Positions 7,764-16,223 of a stretch of DNA of 64,000 nt are shown piece by piece. Origin of the DNA: Chryseobacterium sp. (GTDB lineage: Bacteria; Bacteroidota; Bacteroidia; Flavobacteriales; Weeksellaceae). The translations under genes were made by a program, and so were the position numbers. Numbering within the stretch: position 1 is the stretch's first letter; every line of letters starts with the position of its first letter. The notes under the pieces are model-generated. The model saw nothing but the letters and a program-made list of their open reading frames with translations. It had not been told where the DNA came from and did no database searches. The DNA is taken from positions 44,703 to 108,702 of the forward strand of contig JAITUA010000008.1 in the NCBI GenBank assembly GCA_031286615.1, in the 5' to 3' direction.

Positions 7764-8180
7764 ATGGGACAGATCCTTGCAATAGATTACGGAAAGGCTC
7801 GTTGTGGCATCGCTGCAACAGATGATATGCAGATTATAGCCAGTGGGCTGGAGACTGTGGAGAACCGTTTTTTACTGGAATTTTTGAAAAAATATTTCAA
7901 TGAAAACAAGGTAGATGAAGTAGTAATTGGGCTTCCCATAGATTTGAAAGGAAACGTTTCAGAAGTGGAAACCGATATTTTAAAATTCATTGAAGAATTT
8001 AAAAAAGAATTTTCGGATATTGCGGTCCATCGTTTTGATGAAAGATTTACTTCCAAAATGGCTTCATTTTTTATATCCCAAAGTGGAAAAAATAAAAAAA
8101 AGAGGCAGGAAAAAGGATTAATAGATAAAGTAAGTGCAACCATCATATTGCAGAATTTTTTAGAACAAAGATTAAGATGA
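7764..8180 (+). CDS. ruvX: Putative pre-16S rRNA nuclease / Holliday junction resolvase RuvX (YqgF)
   Basis: A 138-residue RNase H-fold protein. The family blocks are visible: LAIDYGKARCGIAATD at the start, VVIGLPIDLKG in the middle, and HRFDERFTSKMA with the catalytic acidic residues. YqgF proteins process the 5' end of 16S rRNA and were earlier called Holliday junction resolvases. Its stop overlaps the def start by 4 bp (ATGA), so the two are translationally coupled; a ruvX-def pair is usual in flavobacteria. Confidence 0.93.
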   Translation: MGQILAIDYGKARCGIAATDDMQIIASGLETVENRFLLEFLKKYFNENKVDEVVIGLPIDLKGNVSEVETDILKFIEEFKKEFSDIAVHRFDERFTSKMASFFISQSGKNKKKRQEKGLIDKVSATIILQNFLEQRLR

Positions 8181-8749
8181 TATTACCGATAAGAGCTTTT
8201 GGGGATCCTGTTTTGAGAAAAGTGGGAAAAGATATAGACAAAGATTATCCCGAATTACAGGAATTGATAGATAACATGTTTGAAACGATGTACAGCGCAA
8301 ATGGCATAGGTCTTGCAGCGCCTCAGATCGGTTTGGATATCCGTGTATTTATAATAGATGTGACACCTCTTGCCGAAGATGAGGATTATGAAGATATTAA
8401 AGATGAATTGGCAGAGTTCAAAAAAGTATTCATCAATGCCAGAATTCTAGAAGAATCAGGGGAAGAATGGAAGTTCAATGAAGGCTGTCTTTCTATTCCG
8501 GATGTAAGAGAAGATGTAAAAAGAAAAGGTACAATCGTTATTGAATATTATGACGAAAATTTTGTGAAACATACAGAAACTTTTTCCGATATTAGAGCCC
8601 GCGTAATTCAGCATGAATATGACCACATTGAAGGGGTTCTGTTTACTGACCACCTGAGTGCTTTGAAAAAGAAACTGGTAAAAGGTAAACTGACAAAAAT
8701 CTCTCAGGGTGACGTAAACATTGGTTACAAAATGAGATTTCCAAAATAA
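8177..8749 (+). CDS. def: Peptide deformylase
   Basis: A 190-residue iron/zinc hydrolase that removes the formyl group from nascent N-terminal methionine. Motif 1 GIGLAAPQIG (43-52), motif 2 EGCLSIP and motif 3 QHEYDHIEG (metal-binding HExxH variant) are all intact. An acidic insert (AEDEDYEDIKDELAEF) after motif 1 is longer than in E. coli and is often seen in Bacteroidota. It is the second gene of the ruvX operon. Confidence 0.96.
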   Translation: MILPIRAFGDPVLRKVGKDIDKDYPELQELIDNMFETMYSANGIGLAAPQIGLDIRVFIIDVTPLAEDEDYEDIKDELAEFKKVFINARILEESGEEWKFNEGCLSIPDVREDVKRKGTIVIEYYDENFVKHTETFSDIRARVIQHEYDHIEGVLFTDHLSALKKKLVKGKLTKISQGDVNIGYKMRFPK

Positions 8750-8823
8750 TTTAAACAAGGATAAAAGAATAATATAAAGCAAAAAGCTTAGAGCTGATTG
8801 CAGAATTTACAAAAAATAAAATT

Positions 8824-9378
8824 ATGCTGTTAGAAAAAATAATTTCAATTTCTGGAAAACCAGGACTTTACAAATTAGTTTCTCAATTAAGAAACGGATT
8901 CATCATTGAAGATGTTACCAGTAAGAAAAAAGTAAGTATTGGAAACTCAAGCCAGGTAAGTTTGTTGGATAATATTGCCATGTTTACATTTGAAAAAGAA
9001 GTTCCTTTGTTTGAAGTATTTGAAAATATTGCTAAAAACAATGACTATAAGGAAACTATTTCTCACAAATCTTCTGATGCAGATCTGAAAGATTTTATGT
9101 TGGCATCTCTTCCTAACTATGATACAGAAAGAGTATATTCTTCTGATATCAAGAAATTGGCTCAGTGGTACAATGTTCTTCATAAAGCGGGATATATTAC
9201 TCCTGACAGTTTTGTAAAGGCAGAGCCTGAAACTTTGGACGGAGAGCCTGCTGAAGAGCTAAACATTGAAAAAGAAACTAAAAAAGCTCCAAAAGCAGAG
9301 AAACCAGCTGCTCCAAAAGTAAAAGCTACTTCAGCTGCAAAATCAGCTCCGAAAAGTACACACAGAAAACAAGGATAA
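8824..9378 (+). CDS. DUF5606 family protein
   Basis: A 184-residue protein found in Bacteroidota next to def and mazG. The N-terminal ~140 residues form the conserved domain (start MLLEKIISISGKPGLYKLVS, then LASLPNYDTERVYSSDIKKL). The last 45 residues are a disordered K/A/P-rich tail resembling a nucleic-acid-binding tail. There is no signal peptide or transmembrane segment. Function is unknown; the location suggests a link to translation or nucleotide quality control. A strong terminator follows, closing the ruvX-def-DUF5606 unit. Confidence 0.82.
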   Translation: MLLEKIISISGKPGLYKLVSQLRNGFIIEDVTSKKKVSIGNSSQVSLLDNIAMFTFEKEVPLFEVFENIAKNNDYKETISHKSSDADLKDFMLASLPNYDTERVYSSDIKKLAQWYNVLHKAGYITPDSFVKAEPETLDGEPAEELNIEKETKKAPKAEKPAAPKVKATSAAKSAPKSTHRKQG

Positions 9379-9400
9379 TTCAGTTCTGAATTAAAAATAC

Positions 9401-9435
9401 AAAGCCTTGTCGGGAATCTCCTGACAAGGCTTTTG
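9401..9435 (+). terminator. Intrinsic terminator after the DUF5606 gene
   Basis: An 11-bp stem AAAGCCTTGTC / GACAAGGCTTT with a GGGAATCTCCT loop, then TTGGTTTT. Confidence 0.85.
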
Positions 9436-9521
9436 GTTTTAGGCAGATGGCAGATGATAGGTAACAGGGATTAGGGAAATTTTCTGCTGAGTTCAAGTAT
9501 TGTCTTTATCATTAAACATTA

Positions 9522-9554
9522 AACACTGAACACTGAACACTGAACACTGAACAC
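9522..9554. repeat. Short tandem repeat, 7-bp unit AACACTG, about 4.7 copies
   Basis: Four exact copies of AACACTG followed by a partial copy. It sits inside a 200-bp spacer of low-complexity, motif-like text between the DUF5606 terminator and the mazG promoter. There are no unique spacers, so it is not a CRISPR. Confidence 0.85.
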
Positions 9555-9630
9555 GAATCTCGCACCTCGTAACCATCTATAAACTCTCAACTTTCAACCT
9601 TAACCTCTACCACAGACTCAAAATATCCCT

Positions 9631-9638
9631 TACATTTG
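9631..9638 (+). promoter_or_regulatory. Flavobacterial -7 box (TACATTTG) for mazG
   Basis: Fits TAnnTTTG and predicts transcription starting about 20 bases before the mazG ATG at 9664. Confidence 0.55.
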
Positions 9639-9663
9639 TATAAGATTGAATTTCCCAATACTT

Positions 9664-10431
9664 ATGAATACGAAACAGGAGAAACTAGAGGCCTTTGGAA
9701 GATTACTGGATATCATGGATGATCTGCGTGAAAAATGTCCATGGGACCAGAAACAGACGCTGGAGTCACTTCGCCATCTTACCCTTGAAGAAACTTATGA
9801 GCTTTCAGATGCTATTTTACAGAATGATTTACAGGAAATAAAAAAAGAACTGGGTGATGTTTTGCTTCACTTGGTTTTTTATGCTAAAATTGGTTCAGAA
9901 AAAGAAAGTTTTGATATCGCAGATGTGATCAATTCCCTTAATGAAAAGCTGATCTTCCGCCATCCTCATATCTATGGAGATGTAGAAGTGAAAGATGAAG
10001 AAGAAGTGAAGCAAAACTGGGAAAAATTAAAATTAAAAGAAGGAAACAAATCCATTTTAGGAGGCGTTCCGAAAAGCTTGCCGAGTCTTGTAAAAGCATA
10101 CAGAATCCAGGATAAGGTAAAAGGAATAGGTTTTGAATTCCATGATGCCGAAGATGCCTGGAAAAAAGTAGATGAAGAGATTCAGGAGTTTCATGCTGAA
10201 ACGGATCTTGATAAAAAAGAGCAGGAGCTGGGCGATGTATTTTTCTCTTTGATCAATTACGCAAGAATTTCAGGTATTAATCCGGATTCGGCCTTAGAAA
10301 GAACCAATCTTAAGTTTATTTCAAGATTCCAAAAAATGGAAGGACTTGCAGAGGAACAGGATTTAAAATTAGCAGATATGTCTTTGGAAGAAATGGATGT
10401 TCTTTGGGAAAAGGCAAAAAAACTTTCATAA
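9664..10431 (+). CDS. mazG: Nucleoside triphosphate pyrophosphohydrolase MazG
   Basis: A 255-residue housekeeping enzyme that hydrolyses NTPs or dNTPs to the monophosphate. It contains two MazG domains: the first starts CPWDQKQTLESLRHLTLEE and continues EIKKELGDVLLHL; the second has EEIQEFHAE and EQELGDVFFSL. The ExxE and ExxD metal-binding pairs are intact in both. An upstream TTG at 9646 is in frame, but the ATG at 9664 fits the family start better. The following lipoprotein gene starts 55 bp downstream and may be cotranscribed. Confidence 0.94.
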   Translation: MNTKQEKLEAFGRLLDIMDDLREKCPWDQKQTLESLRHLTLEETYELSDAILQNDLQEIKKELGDVLLHLVFYAKIGSEKESFDIADVINSLNEKLIFRHPHIYGDVEVKDEEEVKQNWEKLKLKEGNKSILGGVPKSLPSLVKAYRIQDKVKGIGFEFHDAEDAWKKVDEEIQEFHAETDLDKKEQELGDVFFSLINYARISGINPDSALERTNLKFISRFQKMEGLAEEQDLKLADMSLEEMDVLWEKAKKLS

Positions 10432-10486
10432 CTCTTTATTGGAACAATTAATGCTTCTTACATTCAACAAAAAAATAAAAATAAAT

Positions 10487-11362
10487 ATGTTACGTTTTCT
10501 TATTTTACCTGCTTTGCTTTTATTGAGCTGCAATCCAAAAGCTCAGAATTCTCCGTCTAATGAGGATGAATTGAAAGTCCAGTTTTCTTTGCCTAAAAAG
10601 TTGAAGGAAGTTTCCGGAATTACTTTGTCAAAAGATAAGAAAACAATCTGGGTGATAGAAGACAGAGGAAATAAAAATGCAATATATGGTCTGAGTGATA
10701 AAGGTGATATGCAGGCAAAAATACCGGTAGAAAATGTTGAAAATACAGACTGGGAAGATATTATATCTGATCCTCAGGGGAATGTTTATATCGGGGATTT
10801 TGGAAATAACGATAATAACAGACAGGATCTGGCTATCTTAAAAACAGATTTGAAAGACAGCAGACAAACCGTAACCAAGGTTGTTCAGACCACAAAATTC
10901 CATTACCAGGGTCAGACGGAATTTCCACCAAAAAAATCTAATCTGTTGTATGATTGTGAAGCTTTTGTAGAAATGGATGGAAATTTTTACTTATTCACCA
11001 AAAACAGGAGCAAAGGTTTTGACGGAACTTTTCTTGTTTTTCAGGTGCCTAATAAAGAAGGTGATTTTGAAGCAAAGCTAATAGGAACACTGAAACTTCA
11101 GGGTGGTTATAATGACGCTGCCATTACTTCAGCTACCATCAACAGTACGAAAGATAAAATTGTATTGCTGACGCATAAAAATGTTCACGTTCTTACAGGT
11201 TTTACTGCTAATGATTTCAGCACTGCTAAAATTCAGAAAATCCCATTGAATCATAATTCACAGAAGGAAGCTATTGTTTTTCTTAATGATAAAACAGTAA
11301 TGATTGCCGATGAGAAAGGGAAGGATGAAGGTGGAAATGTGTATACTTTTTCGTTAAACTAA
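10487..11362 (+). CDS. Lipoprotein with beta-propeller-like repeats, unknown function
   Basis: A 291-residue lipoprotein when started at the ATG 10487, which gives MLRFLILPALLLLSC with a lipobox ending at C15. The body has repeated strand-turn units such as SGITLSKDKKTIWVIED, GNVYIGDFGNNDNN and KIVLLTHKNVHVL, suggesting a propeller similar to SdiA-regulated or phytase-like proteins. No catalytic motif was recognised. An in-frame start at 10397 overlaps mazG and lacks a signal peptide, so it was not used. A clean terminator follows. Confidence 0.78.
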   Translation: MLRFLILPALLLLSCNPKAQNSPSNEDELKVQFSLPKKLKEVSGITLSKDKKTIWVIEDRGNKNAIYGLSDKGDMQAKIPVENVENTDWEDIISDPQGNVYIGDFGNNDNNRQDLAILKTDLKDSRQTVTKVVQTTKFHYQGQTEFPPKKSNLLYDCEAFVEMDGNFYLFTKNRSKGFDGTFLVFQVPNKEGDFEAKLIGTLKLQGGYNDAAITSATINSTKDKIVLLTHKNVHVLTGFTANDFSTAKIQKIPLNHNSQKEAIVFLNDKTVMIADEKGKDEGGNVYTFSLN

Positions 11363-11392
11363 ACTTTTATCCAATACCATAAAAGATCAAAT

Positions 11393-11424
11393 AAAACCCC
11401 ACAGAGAAATCTGTGGGGTTTTTG
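11393..11424 (+). terminator. Intrinsic terminator after the propeller-like lipoprotein gene
   Basis: A perfect 13-bp stem AAAACCCCACAGA / TCTGTGGGGTTTT closed by a GAAA tetraloop, then T residues. Confidence 0.92.
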
Positions 11425-11461
11425 AATATATGAATGTATTGAAGTGATTGACATTTTTAGA

Positions 11462-12184
11462 TTAGGGAGTAAGGTAAGATATATGAATATTACCACTGGA
11501 TAATCTGAAATCCTGAGTATATCGGCAACGTATTCTAAAGGTTTCTCCTGTATTAAAAAAGTTAATGGATGAAAGATTATGATTCAATCCTGTAGTACGT
11601 TCTCCGTGTCCGGTGGATATTCCTGCAAGTGTTGTAAGGATAGGTGATACTTTTTGGATATAGGAATTGGCTGTTCCTGCAGTTTGACCTGACGGATTCA
11701 AATTAAGATCATAGGTTGCATAAGGAACAATATTATAGAACCCAGGCTTTACTACTGTAAAAAGTCCTGTTGTTGAATTATAAGTCAGATAAGCTGTATC
11801 AATCTTATTACTCACATTGAAAACATAGGTTTGTGAATAACTTTCATGAGTATTGACAGGAGTAGAGTGGGTTCCTGTATAACTGCCGCTGGATGGGCTG
11901 ATGTCTGTTTTATTTCCTACGTACACTACTTTTAAGAAGTTTTCAGACTCAATCGTTTTCCAAACGGGAGTATTTCCCGCTCCGTTTGACATGAGTACTT
12001 CACCCTTGTTTCCTGAATTCCCCTTTGTTCTGTCATCACCGCCTACATTCAGGTCTTTAACAACCTGTAGTGAACCGTTGACATGTAATGTATGTTGTGG
12101 TGTTGGCGTTTTAATACCTACCTGTGCATTTATATGGATAAACATAACAAATAATGCCATATACAATAGCTTTTTTTTCATCAT
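11462..12184 (-). CDS. Secreted protein with tail-fibre-like head, unknown function
   Basis: A 240-residue exported protein with signal peptide KKLLYMALFVMFIHINAQ. The mature start VGIKTPTPQHTLHVNGSLQV is the head typical of many Bacteroidota surface proteins with phage tail-fibre or trimer-like folds. GNKGEVLMSNGAGNTPVW is the usual linker in such proteins. The C-terminal ~140 residues are beta-rich, perhaps a C1q/TNF-like or carbohydrate-binding jelly roll, but this is a guess. No T9SS sorting domain is seen. It has its own promoter box at 12205-12212. Confidence 0.75.
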   Translation of the reverse strand: MMKKKLLYMALFVMFIHINAQVGIKTPTPQHTLHVNGSLQVVKDLNVGGDDRTKGNSGNKGEVLMSNGAGNTPVWKTIESENFLKVVYVGNKTDISPSSGSYTGTHSTPVNTHESYSQTYVFNVSNKIDTAYLTYNSTTGLFTVVKPGFYNIVPYATYDLNLNPSGQTAGTANSYIQKVSPILTTLAGISTGHGERTTGLNHNLSSINFFNTGETFRIRCRYTQDFRLSSGNIHISYLTP

Positions 12185-12204
12185 CTGTTGATTTTTTGTT
12201 GCAG

Positions 12205-12212
12205 CAAATATA
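12205..12212 (-). promoter_or_regulatory. Flavobacterial -7 box (TATATTTG, minus strand)
   Basis: Reads CAAATATA on the plus strand, 21 bases before the start at 12184 of the surface protein gene. Confidence 0.55.
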
Positions 12213-12290
12213 AAATGTTTTTAAAATGTCCTTTTTTTAAAGAATTGATAAACATATAGCGCTATGTTTTGCATTGACCTATATAGCTGA

Positions 12291-12320
12291 AAATATGGCT
12301 TTTATTTAAAAGCCATATTT
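12291..12320 (-). terminator. Perfect 13-bp hairpin, probable terminator of the large phosphoesterase gene
   Basis: AAATATGGCTTTT and its exact complement are separated by 4 bases. It lies about 160 bp beyond the stop of the 1238-residue gene and upstream of the surface protein gene. The T-tract on the minus strand is weak, so it may instead be a processing or repeat hairpin. The 300-bp gap (12185-12480) also has a small palindrome centred near 12259. Confidence 0.5.
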
Positions 12321-12480
12321 GTTTTATTAATGAAAAACGTAAGCTGAAAATTGGAATTATTAAATTTAATTAAAATTGATTTTTTTTTGAATATTCAATG
12401 ATAATTAATTCTAATAGTTTGTTAAACAGTGTTTTGTGTCTGTGTTGGAATTATAATAATGATAAAGGAAATTACATTGT

Positions 12481-15400
12481 TTAAAACTTCATACCTATCC
12501 CTGCAGAAAGCCTTCCACCATCTGAACCATAAAAGTAATTCAATCTTGCAGACATCATTTCTACAATGCTCAGCCAAACACCGGCGCCGGCAGATTGGTG
12601 CCATTTTCTGGAATTTTCATTGTCATTCCATACACGGCCGATATCATATCCGATAAGAATTCCCATATTCGCGGGAATAATATTGTTTCTTACTCTCCCG
12701 AAATCCCATCGTATTTCAGAATTATTGGTAAAATAAGATCTTCCTGAGAATCTTTCGTTTCTGAAAGCTCTCATTCCGTTGTTACCACCAATAGTAGCTG
12801 CCTGATAAAACTCAAAATTATTGTTATTGATCCACATAACATTACTGGAATTGGCAAAAACAAATTTTCCTTTCTTATCAATTCTGTGATCAATGGCAAG
12901 CTTTCCTTTTACAGTCAGGAAGTTTTTATTAATGTCAGAAAGAGTAGCTTTCCAATCGGCATTAAGCATAAACTCCAGCCCAAGAGTAGGGAAAGCTGTA
13001 TTATCCGCATTTTTATAACCAAATGTATAATTGGCTCCTACAAATTGCTGGCTGTCAAATACACCTGGTCTTACGTCCGGCGACTGGTTGATAAAGCGGT
13101 CGGCTTTTCTCTGTACTTTATTATCTTCAAAAGTCAATTGAAACTGATGACTCAGATTCATCCAGCTTTTCTGAGAAATGGAGGGTGCAAAGTTGAACTT
13201 TGAAATTCGGGCTCTGTTATATTCTCTTTCCGTATTTTCTTTATCATATTCACTTTCATTAGACAGACCAAAGAAGTTTTGAGAGAATCTTGGTGTTGTA
13301 TAAAATGCATCAAGGTTGAAATCCCAACCTGAGATCGCCTTTTTAAATATTCCTTTATAGGTAAGGCTAAATCCAGCAGTTGCAGTATAGAAATTGGCTT
13401 TTAAGCTATGTTTTTGAGTATAAGGATCACGGATAAAATTATTAATCGTATAATTAGCCAGAACCCCTACAATGACACCGTCATCCGGGTTATAATCAAG
13501 GTTTGGATATCCGGCAACGGAATTGTATTTCGGGTGCTTATAATTATAGCTGTTGATGTCATAATCATCAGTGATATTTTTGGTTGCATTGCCGGCGTTA
13601 TAAGTATTCTTTTGAGATTTAAAATCATAAATTTTAACCTTTCTCCCATCGGCAACATTATAAGTATCATGATTATATCCACCAATCAGTCTGATGTTCA
13701 TTTTAGGATTCCCGGTTCCTGTCACTTCATAGATATCATCATCTTCCAATCCGTAGATCCATAGCTCTTTTGTTTTTGAATCATTGTATGTCTTTTCAAA
13801 AACCAGTTCATTCTGATCTTTATTCTTGCCCAGTTTATACTGCTGTACAAGTACCGAATGACCGTTTTTGGTAATGACAAACTTATCAGGATTTACAGTT
13901 CCTGCCAGAGGTACTTTTTTCTGCAATACATCATAGTACTGAGCGGCATAGCTTTGAAGTTTTGTTTTTCTTACTTTCAGCTTTCTCTGAATTTCAGCAA
14001 TGGTTTCGTCCTGTACCTCTTTGGGAAGATTATGGAAAGCATCATCAATATCCGCATCAGTAAGATGTTCCTGAATATACTTTGCCTGTGTTTCCCATTC
14101 TGTCTGGTCAGCTCCTTTTAAAAAGACAAGATCCATCGGGTAAGGTTCCATAGCAAGCCACTTGACACTGCTGATATCCTCTGTAAAGGTTTTCATATGG
14201 CGGATTGCCGGAACATTCATAATAAGCTTAAATGCAGCTCCGTCATATTTACTGAATGCCTGATCTCTATCCTTAGGAATGGGTTTATATACTATTTTGT
14301 CACCCATTTCATATTCTGCCCATTTCCACTGATCCGAATGTCTGTCCCAGTCACCGATAAGCATATCAAATAATCTTGCTCTGATATAAGATTCTCTGTC
14401 AACAGAATACTTATCGCTTTTGCTGAGGTTTTTTAATACATCATCCGTAGAAACGATGTCTTTTGCGTTGCCGAGATAAGCCAGTGTTTTAGGATCAGAA
14501 GAAAAACGTTCTTCAATCATATACATTTCATCTCCGTAATTCTCGTTATATCTCCCCAAAGCTTGTTGTTTAGGAATATAATACAGTTTTGGATTACTAT
14601 GTAAAATATTCAGTTTCTCTGACATATTTCCAATGGTAAACGGAGTAAACGGATGATTGGTAGTATAAAAATCCAATAAGAATTTTTCAGGAAAAGTATT
14701 AGTGAGCTCTTCACCCAATGTACTTTTTGTAAAAGCCATATTGTTAAGAAAACGGATAGCGCTTTTTTTCACTCCACGCATTACAAATTCCTGTCCGTCC
14801 ACTGATTTTAGTCGTAAGCTGTTGGACTGGTTTCCTCCACCTTCTCTGAAAGGGATATACCCTCCGTTTAATTCTGAAAGATTGGCTGTTGGAGCCTCAA
14901 TCGGAATTCCATAATAGTTTCTGTAATGATCTCCCCAAAGCCAACGGTAAAATTTTCTTTTTTGAGTAAGCTGTACCGGGTAGATGGTTGAGGAAAATGT
15001 CTGCGGAAAAGAATTTGGAAAATTATTAACAAATACATCCGGTTTGGAAATTACTGAAATATGAGTCAGTTTTTTAAGCTGTGCATCTTTTGTAGAAAAA
15101 TACTCAACATCTGTGCTTTCATCTTTTCTGAAGTTTAAAACTGCAAAACCGCTGCCTCCGTAAGAAAAATCAGTTTTTTCTATAATAGTAGACGGATCTG
15201 TTTTGGAACCTGCACCACTGATGATCTGTCTTAGGTTTTCATCCTCATGATATTGAAGATTATGATCATGTCCGGAAACGAAAATAATATTTTCCTTATC
15301 CTGAACGATACTTTTCAGTCTGTTGGCAAGATCCGCGTAATGCTGGTTGTTGATATCTTCAGGACTGGCTCCTGAGGAACTTCTTAAAATATTGATTAAG

Positions 15401-16197
15401 CTTGCAACACCAGGAACAGGAATCTTACTTTTTAAAGGAAAAAGATGTGACTTTGCAGAATTAAAGCCTGCATGGGTTCCGCTGCTGATAATGGGATGGT
15501 GTAAAGCAACAATGATTTTTTTACCCTGATTTTTGATAATGAGATCTTTAAATTCATCAAAAAAATTCTCGCGGGTTTTGATATTACAGTTTTTATTGAT
15601 TCCGGGGTAATTGTCCCAGTTTGCAATAACCCATTCCGAATCTATAGCAATAAGTTTAATATCTTTAGAAATGTTGATGTCATCAATAGGGCATCCGTTT
15701 TTAGGCAGAAAAGCCTTTTTGTCGTCGAGGTATTTTTTTACCAGCCCTTCCTGGGTGTTCAATCCTTCCAGTCCGTTATACCAGTCATGATTTCCCGGAA
15801 TTACTAAGGTTTTACCCTTGAAATTTTTGGTAATGGCAAGTTGATTTTCCAGTTTATCTTTAGCTGATGTATACTCTTTATCTGTTTCTTTGGGCATCCC
15901 GTTAGGATAGATATTATCTCCCAAAAAGATCAGCATAGAGTTACTGTCAGCAGAATCAAGTTTGCTTTTCAGTAAACTCAGTGTCTTTTGTGCCTGAGGT
16001 TCATCTGCGTTTCCTGCATCTCCAATCAGAAAAAGTTTAAAATCATTTTCAGATTTTATCTCAGAATCTTTTACTTCAAATAAGTTTTTGCCCTTTTGTA
16101 CGTTATATGTAGCACAGGAATAAAGCGCTCCTGCGGACATTACAGTTCGAAGAACAATAGAAGTATTTTTTAGATGAGTTTTAAAGGATAAATTCAT
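12481..16197 (-). CDS. Large lipoprotein: calcineurin-like phosphoesterase, kinase-like middle part, C-terminal outer-membrane barrel
   Basis: A 1238-residue protein with a lipobox-like start (SAGALYSC, C28). Residues ~52-360 form a complete metallophosphoesterase: GDAGN (59-63), GDNIYPNG (93-100), GNHDWYNG (135-142), HHP (233-235), GHDHNLQ (309-315). Residues ~930-1238 look like the bacterial surface antigen (Omp85-type) barrel, with aromatic-rich strands and a terminal GIGMKF. The middle (about 445-680) contains a glycine-rich loop GGGNQSNSLRLK (453-464), FVMRGVKK, a hinge-like MYMIEERF, GDWDRHSDQW (615-624) and KDRDQAF (642-648), the order seen in atypical kinases. It probably acts at the outer membrane; the substrate is unknown. 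The barrel and phosphoesterase are firm, the kinase idea is inference. Confidence 0.88.
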   Translation of the reverse strand: MNLSFKTHLKNTSIVLRTVMSAGALYSCATYNVQKGKNLFEVKDSEIKSENDFKLFLIGDAGNADEPQAQKTLSLLKSKLDSADSNSMLIFLGDNIYPNGMPKETDKEYTSAKDKLENQLAITKNFKGKTLVIPGNHDWYNGLEGLNTQEGLVKKYLDDKKAFLPKNGCPIDDINISKDIKLIAIDSEWVIANWDNYPGINKNCNIKTRENFFDEFKDLIIKNQGKKIIVALHHPIISSGTHAGFNSAKSHLFPLKSKIPVPGVASLINILRSSSGASPEDINNQHYADLANRLKSIVQDKENIIFVSGHDHNLQYHEDENLRQIISGAGSKTDPSTIIEKTDFSYGGSGFAVLNFRKDESTDVEYFSTKDAQLKKLTHISVISKPDVFVNNFPNSFPQTFSSTIYPVQLTQKRKFYRWLWGDHYRNYYGIPIEAPTANLSELNGGYIPFREGGGNQSNSLRLKSVDGQEFVMRGVKKSAIRFLNNMAFTKSTLGEELTNTFPEKFLLDFYTTNHPFTPFTIGNMSEKLNILHSNPKLYYIPKQQALGRYNENYGDEMYMIEERFSSDPKTLAYLGNAKDIVSTDDVLKNLSKSDKYSVDRESYIRARLFDMLIGDWDRHSDQWKWAEYEMGDKIVYKPIPKDRDQAFSKYDGAAFKLIMNVPAIRHMKTFTEDISSVKWLAMEPYPMDLVFLKGADQTEWETQAKYIQEHLTDADIDDAFHNLPKEVQDETIAEIQRKLKVRKTKLQSYAAQYYDVLQKKVPLAGTVNPDKFVITKNGHSVLVQQYKLGKNKDQNELVFEKTYNDSKTKELWIYGLEDDDIYEVTGTGNPKMNIRLIGGYNHDTYNVADGRKVKIYDFKSQKNTYNAGNATKNITDDYDINSYNYKHPKYNSVAGYPNLDYNPDDGVIVGVLANYTINNFIRDPYTQKHSLKANFYTATAGFSLTYKGIFKKAISGWDFNLDAFYTTPRFSQNFFGLSNESEYDKENTEREYNRARISKFNFAPSISQKSWMNLSHQFQLTFEDNKVQRKADRFINQSPDVRPGVFDSQQFVGANYTFGYKNADNTAFPTLGLEFMLNADWKATLSDINKNFLTVKGKLAIDHRIDKKGKFVFANSSNVMWINNNNFEFYQAATIGGNNGMRAFRNERFSGRSYFTNNSEIRWDFGRVRNNIIPANMGILIGYDIGRVWNDNENSRKWHQSAGAGVWLSIVEMMSARLNYFYGSDGGRLSAGIGMKF

Positions 16198-16223
16198 AAA
16201 TTTACATTAACAAAATTTCAGGA

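Noticed and set aside
9522-9554. CRISPR-like array
   Set aside because: Units are 7 bp with no unique spacers, so it is a simple tandem repeat.
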